Shown here: one piece after another, positions 46,639-51,471 of the stretch
Layout: each line of letters begins with the position of its first letter
Numbering within the stretch: the first letter of the stretch is position 1
The notes under the pieces: generated by a model
Seen by the model: only the letters and a program-made list of their open reading frames with translations
Database searches by the model: none
What the model was told of the DNA's origin: nothing
Translations under genes and position numbers: made by a program
IMG/VR virus record: IMGVR_UViG_3300031857_000279
Location: 1-51,471 of that record
DNA length: 51,471 nt
Strand: one strand, 5' to 3'
Source of the DNA: a virus

Positions 46639-49600
46639 TATCTAGGTGAATAAAGATTTTTAACATTAGCAATATTAAACAACATTTTAACATTACCTGA
46701 TACAGTTCGTCTAAAAAGTATTACATGTCTATAGTGCCTAAACTTTTTACGCTCAGTTTGAAACTTATTGTAATTAAGATTGGCAGGATTAAGATTTCTA
46801 ATGTATCCATTAGGTTCTGTTAAGAATGGAGTTTCTTGAGCTCCAGTAAATTCACCTCGATCATTAGTAATATCCCAGAACTGATTAACTCTAAATTTAT
46901 TCTCTTCTTTAGAGAAAAGAATATCAATAAAGTTAGGATTGATAATAGGATACTGAATCATCAATGTAGGATCATTTTTAGGTACAATATTCAATCTTAA
47001 TAATCCTGAGCACTGCTCGGAGTTGTAAATAGTAAGCTCATCAAAGTTGAAATCTAAGACATGAAATCTATCATGACAATTATCTGAATAAATAAAAGAT
47101 TCTAACTGATACTCAAGACTACGCATAGTAACTATTTGTTGAACAGTATCTGTTTGAAATTCTATCTCAAAAGGATAATCAATATCATAGTAATTACAAT
47201 ATGAATCACATACATCATTATGTACCCATACAGAATTATTCAATACTGATAAGAAAGTATTTTTACCTGGTATGAGAAGTGTTGGATGCCAGTCATGATA
47301 AGATACCCACTGTCCTACTTTAGGATCATAACTCATAGTCCATGATGCATCTTGAAAATATGCAGGGTCACCAAGTTCAACTAGTGTATTTAATTGGTCT
47401 ACTCTAAATAAGTTACGACGCTCGTAAGTAAGTGTGTATGGAATATCAGTTCTTACAACATAATCTTTCTTGCAGAAGTACATTAACATATCTTCATTAT
47501 TGTATACTGCATGACATCCAATACCAATTACAGGATTATCGAGTAATTCAAAATCAGGGAACTGTTCAGTTAATTGATAAGGAAGATAAGTAGCAAACCA
47601 CCACTTAAGTCCTCCAGGTAAAGATATCTCTTGAATGCCTTGACCTGCTACTGCAAATATCTTACCTTGATTCTGTGATACATAGAAAACACCAACTGGT
47701 GTAGAAACAACAGATCTCAAACTTTGACATGATCCATATTCATATGGTCTATCAGAGTTATCTAGATATTGTAATGGTTGACTAAATAGTGCACCGTCTC
47801 CAATGGTAACCTTTGTACCTGATTCAAGTGTTAATTGTTCTACTCCTAAAAACTGAGTTGGTGAATCAGTTTCAAATAATATTAATGCACCATTAAGATT
47901 AATAGGTTTAATAGCAGTTACTTTACTCCTGAAGTCTTTATAATTAAGAGGTAAGAATATTCTCCAGTAATCCTGACGACTTTCTAATGACTGAGGAAGT
48001 GAATATAAAACTCTGTTAGGTCGATATACATAACAAGACTCAGCAATAAGAGGATCATAATTTCTAGTATGAGTAGTTCCCCAACTAATTAAGTTATTAT
48101 ACAGTTTGTTAATGCTAAGAGAGAAGTCATACTTAAAGAAGTTACCTGACTTAATTATCTCAGTACTAAATAATCTTTGCAAATCTGTATATTCAAAAGG
48201 ATCATAATGTTTTTCAAATAACAGTTCTCCCCAATCACGAAGATCAACGTTAATATTAGATTCAACATAGAAGTCTCTTACTCCTGAATTAAATAGATAC
48301 ATGAAAGCATTCTTTACAACAAAGAATCCTTGTAAACTTGCATTACTACTTCTATCAAAACAGTTCTTATCTGATGGAGTAACTATATCTTGTAAAAAGT
48401 TACCTCCTGTAATAGCAGGTAATATACTATTAATAAAATCTGACCAATCAAACTCTTCTGAATCCATCCAGAAAGCAGTATGTGGTATCATTTTATTTAT
48501 TCTATAGTTATACTCTGCACCGTCAGGTTGATTAAACAACCAATTATAGAAGTAGAACATTGTGTTCTTTTCTGTGTATCTTCCTACATAGGTATCACCA
48601 TTAAATAGCGGAGTAGTTTTAGTATTTGCAATTGGAGTCCAACAAGTAGATACTGGAACTTGTATGATAGATTCTATTTGTCCATATTGATTACGAGCTC
48701 TTTGTTTTAGACCAACGTAATGTGAAGATGCTGTTCTATTAAATGGTGTCTTAGGATTTTTAAACTTATCATCAGTAGATAAGGCATTACCATTTTCATC
48801 TGCCATATTAGCTTGTCCAACTGTTACTCTAGAGTTATCTACAGTTAATGGATCTAGTAAATCTCGTTTAGTTTCAAGAGTAACACATCTTGATCTAAAT
48901 AAATTATTAATTCTATATTCATCTGTAAAATCTTGAATATAAGGTTCTAGATATCTAGACTCTTCAATAACAGTTCTTTTATTTGTTGCTTGCGGTGCTC
49001 TAAAATTATTGTAAAAACAATGTGAGTTATATTGCAATGCATACTGTTGATATTTATTAGCAGCCTTTAATAGTCTTAATGTTGAGTTTACTCCATCAAC
49101 CATGTAGTTGTAGAATAAGATAGGTTTATTAAGGTTTGCTAAGAAGTTTGGAATAGCAGAAGTAGGAGTTGCAACAGACTCAGTAGCAGTAAATCCACTA
49201 ATACCTCCAGGTACTTGATATATAACATCTCCTAATCCTGATAATGCACCTGATGAAGCATCAACTATTGCTTGAGCTCCAGGTACTCCTGCAGCAGCAA
49301 GTGAAGAAAATAAATTATAAACAGTATTGTCTAATGCACCTGCAGCATTATATCCTTGGAAGAAACCTTGCGCAATAACACCACTGTCAAATACAGCAGC
49401 ACCAGAAGAGGCGCCAGCAAGGATTAATCCAATATTTTGATAATGTGGAGAATAGTCAACAGTACTTCTCTTTTCTTGTATAGCTAATGTTGCAATACCA
49501 ATACCAATTAAAATTGATGAGATAAATGCAGCATCAGTTACAAACTTATGTTTAGGATGTTTTTCAGGATAATCAAATGCTCCTTCAGTAACTCCATTTA

Positions 49601-51471
49601 ATTCACCATATATTTTTAGTTCAGTAGCTGATAGATAAGGATCTATGAACTGAGTATCGGGAGAATGAAATGTAAAGACACTTCTCGAAAAATTATTATT
49701 AGGATCAAATCCTGAGTATGCATTATCATTATAAGAAGGCCCTGTTGAACCAGTCAATGGTTCATAAGAAGTTTTGTCTTTAGAAATAAAGTAATCTTCT
49801 TGTAAACAATTATATGGATAGTTAGGATATAAACCTTGACGAGATGTAATTAAGTTAGTACTAGAATCATTATCCCCATCAATATCAAACTCACACATGT
49901 TATTAATCATTCCTTTAGCAATGATTGTTTCTTGTCCAACACGTGATCCTCTTAAGATTTCATATCCTACAATATTGTTAATAGGCAATCCATCATTATC
50001 TACAGGTGGCTTTACATTTTCAAATACAACACCCATTACTCGTATAAACTTATTGCCGTTAGCATCTACGAAGAAATGATTAGTAAGTTGGTTACCACCC
50101 AAATCACTCATGTTGTCAGGAAATCTATGGTGCCTAATATAATCATTACATAAATCATACTGAGGTATAGTAGTTCCTAAATAAGGAGGAAGTGTAACTT
50201 GAGACCAAGGATGTGCAGAAGCATTCCATATCTGAGGTTTGTCATCAGGATATAATTCTGTTGATTCCCAATAACCCATATAACCTTCTGCAACAATAGT
50301 ACCTCCATCATCTGTAGTTGTTCCTGTATATGATCCTGGAGTTACTACAGCAGTATTATTTACTTGCCAGTTAGATATACTTGCAAGAGGAATACCTGCA
50401 GTTAACTCAGGTTCTGCATTTATAATACTTGACCCTGATATAATAGCAGTGTCAGTTCCAAAAGGAGGACGTCCTGGAATATGATATGACACAGACTTAT
50501 CACCTGTATTATAAATCCATCTAATAAAGAATGAGTATACTTCGTCGCGTAGATATCCTGTTTTATTACCACCATCTCTGTAGTATGTTTCAGGATACTG
50601 TACATTAATCCATTTAGCTCTAATTTGATTTGCTAGTGGCTGATAGTTAAAGTCAAACTTATCAGTAGGGCCCACTCTTAGCATGTAAGGTCCTGTTTCA
50701 AATATAGCATCTGACTTATCTGCTATAGGTGTTCTTATAGCAAGTACATTCTTTGACAACTGTACCCAAGCAGGGTCAACATAATCGAGTGTTATCTTTT
50801 TCTGTCGAGTACTATAGATACCTACTTTAGATGCTACAGTTTGGTTATTAAAGAACTGTACAAGTACTAATTCAAATTCATCAAATCTTCTTTCTTCAAT
50901 TAAATCAATATAGATATCTAAAGAAGAAGCGGTATTTGCATGAATGAATAATGGTTGTATATTAGATGGAATAAAGTAATCAGTTACTTTTTGTTCTTGT
51001 ACTGTATACGCAACAACTACAAAATAAGTACCATTAGGCATTAATCCACCAGAAGCACCTCTTTCTAATCTGATACAAGGTTGTTGGATTATAGGTTCTA
51101 ATCTTAATAGTTCGCAATCTAGCTGATTTGTGTTGATACAAGTTATACATCCTACAGGATAGAATGGGCTACTAGGCGTATTGCCTGATTCATCTGTGCA
51201 TATTTGTACCCATGGGATATCTGTAGTAGGACTAGAAGGATCATTATTAGAAGGGGTGTCTACATCGACAGAGATATACCTATCAGGATTGAAACCATCA
51301 GACCAATAGATATCATACTTACATTCAAAGTTCTGCTTAGATACACCCGTAATAAGATTAGTCCTGTCAAAGTTTAGACAGTTTGCATTTGCAACTTTAT
51401 AATACGTACAGCTTTCCTCCTTGAATATCCCAATTTCTGATTTACTATCATCCGTACTAAACAGTATCCAA
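46638..51471 (-). CDS. Tail-end protein, muzzle/stabilisation-like, 5' truncated at the window edge
   Basis: The frame stays open from 51041 to the right edge, so the ATG at 51041 is internal and the true start lies outside; 1610 residues are visible. The first visible part is Cys-rich (for example GCITCINTNQLDC) and has IYWSDGFNPDRY and PNGTYFVVVAYT segments, which look like beta-sandwich modules. A hydrophobic stretch (about residue 640 from the edge, SSILIGIGIATLAIQ, then GLILAGASSGAAVF) lies in the middle. The C-terminal part is beta-rich with propeller-like strands (GVFYVSQNQGKIFAVAGQG). P22 gp10-like stabilisation proteins and the crAss-like muzzle have this kind of place, first after the tail genes and before the cargo genes. 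Family assigned from context and look. Confidence 0.6.
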   Translation of the reverse strand, partial: WILFSTDDSKSEIGIFKEESCTYYKVANANCLNFDRTNLITGVSKQNFECKYDIYWSDGFNPDRYISVDVDTPSNNDPSSPTTDIPWVQICTDESGNTPSSPFYPVGCITCINTNQLDCELLRLEPIIQQPCIRLERGASGGLMPNGTYFVVVAYTVQEQKVTDYFIPSNIQPLFIHANTASSLDIYIDLIEERRFDEFELVLVQFFNNQTVASKVGIYSTRQKKITLDYVDPAWVQLSKNVLAIRTPIADKSDAIFETGPYMLRVGPTDKFDFNYQPLANQIRAKWINVQYPETYYRDGGNKTGYLRDEVYSFFIRWIYNTGDKSVSYHIPGRPPFGTDTAIISGSSIINAEPELTAGIPLASISNWQVNNTAVVTPGSYTGTTTDDGGTIVAEGYMGYWESTELYPDDKPQIWNASAHPWSQVTLPPYLGTTIPQYDLCNDYIRHHRFPDNMSDLGGNQLTNHFFVDANGNKFIRVMGVVFENVKPPVDNDGLPINNIVGYEILRGSRVGQETIIAKGMINNMCEFDIDGDNDSSTNLITSRQGLYPNYPYNCLQEDYFISKDKTSYEPLTGSTGPSYNDNAYSGFDPNNNFSRSVFTFHSPDTQFIDPYLSATELKIYGELNGVTEGAFDYPEKHPKHKFVTDAAFISSILIGIGIATLAIQEKRSTVDYSPHYQNIGLILAGASSGAAVFDSGVIAQGFFQGYNAAGALDNTVYNLFSSLAAAGVPGAQAIVDASSGALSGLGDVIYQVPGGISGFTATESVATPTSAIPNFLANLNKPILFYNYMVDGVNSTLRLLKAANKYQQYALQYNSHCFYNNFRAPQATNKRTVIEESRYLEPYIQDFTDEYRINNLFRSRCVTLETKRDLLDPLTVDNSRVTVGQANMADENGNALSTDDKFKNPKTPFNRTASSHYVGLKQRARNQYGQIESIIQVPVSTCWTPIANTKTTPLFNGDTYVGRYTEKNTMFYFYNWLFNQPDGAEYNYRINKMIPHTAFWMDSEEFDWSDFINSILPAITGGNFLQDIVTPSDKNCFDRSSNASLQGFFVVKNAFMYLFNSGVRDFYVESNINVDLRDWGELLFEKHYDPFEYTDLQRLFSTEIIKSGNFFKYDFSLSINKLYNNLISWGTTHTRNYDPLIAESCYVYRPNRVLYSLPQSLESRQDYWRIFLPLNYKDFRSKVTAIKPINLNGALILFETDSPTQFLGVEQLTLESGTKVTIGDGALFSQPLQYLDNSDRPYEYGSCQSLRSVVSTPVGVFYVSQNQGKIFAVAGQGIQEISLPGGLKWWFATYLPYQLTEQFPDFELLDNPVIGIGCHAVYNNEDMLMYFCKKDYVVRTDIPYTLTYERRNLFRVDQLNTLVELGDPAYFQDASWTMSYDPKVGQWVSYHDWHPTLLIPGKNTFLSVLNNSVWVHNDVCDSYCNYYDIDYPFEIEFQTDTVQQIVTMRSLEYQLESFIYSDNCHDRFHVLDFNFDELTIYNSEQCSGLLRLNIVPKNDPTLMIQYPIINPNFIDILFSKEENKFRVNQFWDITNDRGEFTGAQETPFLTEPNGYIRNLNPANLNYNKFQTERKKFRHYRHVILFRRTVSGNVKMLFNIANVKNLYSPR

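Noticed and set aside
12546-50605. Small frames on the opposite strand inside the large right-block genes
   Set aside because: They lie wholly within strong long genes, have low-complexity Ser/Leu/Ile-rich translations, and show no motif.
12164-51471. TAG or TGA reassignment, known in some crAss-like phages
   Set aside because: All the long frames run through with standard stops, so no recoding is needed.
1-51471. tRNA genes, CRISPR arrays, insertion sequences or an integrase
   Set aside because: No cloverleaf-like segment in the few short gaps, no regularly spaced repeats, no transposase or recombinase motif. I could not run a search.

Overview
The window looks like part of a crAss-like phage genome (order Crassvirales, short-tailed phages of Bacteroidota). 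Three things point there. A 4265-residue reading frame carries the DFDID metal-binding motif and an upstream RIPTQ block of the virion RNA polymerase known from crAss-like phages. Seven further very large virion-type frames lie beside it. A replication block of phage enzymes faces it in the opposite direction. The DNA is AT-rich, starts are mostly ATG, and almost no start has a purine-rich Shine-Dalgarno site, as is usual for Bacteroidota and their phages. No integrase, repressor, tRNA, IS element or CRISPR array was recognised. The frames run through in the standard bacterial code, so I see no stop-codon reassignment.

Left block, about 1-12110, + strand, tightly packed: Sak4-like recombination ATPase (5' end outside the window), SSB-like protein, DnaG-type primase, GIY-YIG nuclease, a metallopeptidase-like/VWA protein, a small zinc ribbon, a MoxR-type AAA+ ATPase, an unknown protein, a PD-(D/E)XK nuclease, two unknown proteins, family B DNA polymerase, a DUF932-like protein and a MazG/HisE-like pyrophosphohydrolase. 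ATGA and TAATG overlaps suggest translational coupling. Hairpin terminators follow the SSB gene, the 141-residue unknown gene and the last gene. This is a DNA replication, recombination and nucleotide metabolism module with an embedded AAA+/VWA cassette.

Right block, about 51471-12164, - strand, meets the left block head-on at a terminator near 12118-12150. In transcription order it encodes: a beta-rich tail-end protein (muzzle/stabilisation-like, open through the right edge of the window); three proteins of 1022, 722 and 863 residues that share short glycine-pair motifs, one with a probable NlpC/P60- or CHAP-like cysteine peptidase domain; two large helical, probably injected virion proteins (1098 and 1593 residues); the 4265-residue RNA polymerase polyprotein; and a 1882-residue protein coupled to it by an ATGA overlap. 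The polymerase and the 1882-residue protein each carry a zincin domain with identical HExxH-to-Glu spacing. The likely logic is that the virion carries the polymerase and cargo proteins into the cell, where the polymerase transcribes early phage genes such as the left block.

The most unusual items are the paired zincin domains, the glycine-pair module repeated over three neighbouring proteins, the duplicated segment at both ends of the 1022-residue protein, and the VWA/zinc-ribbon/AAA+ cassette inside a replication operon. No gene-free stretch exceeds about 90 bases.
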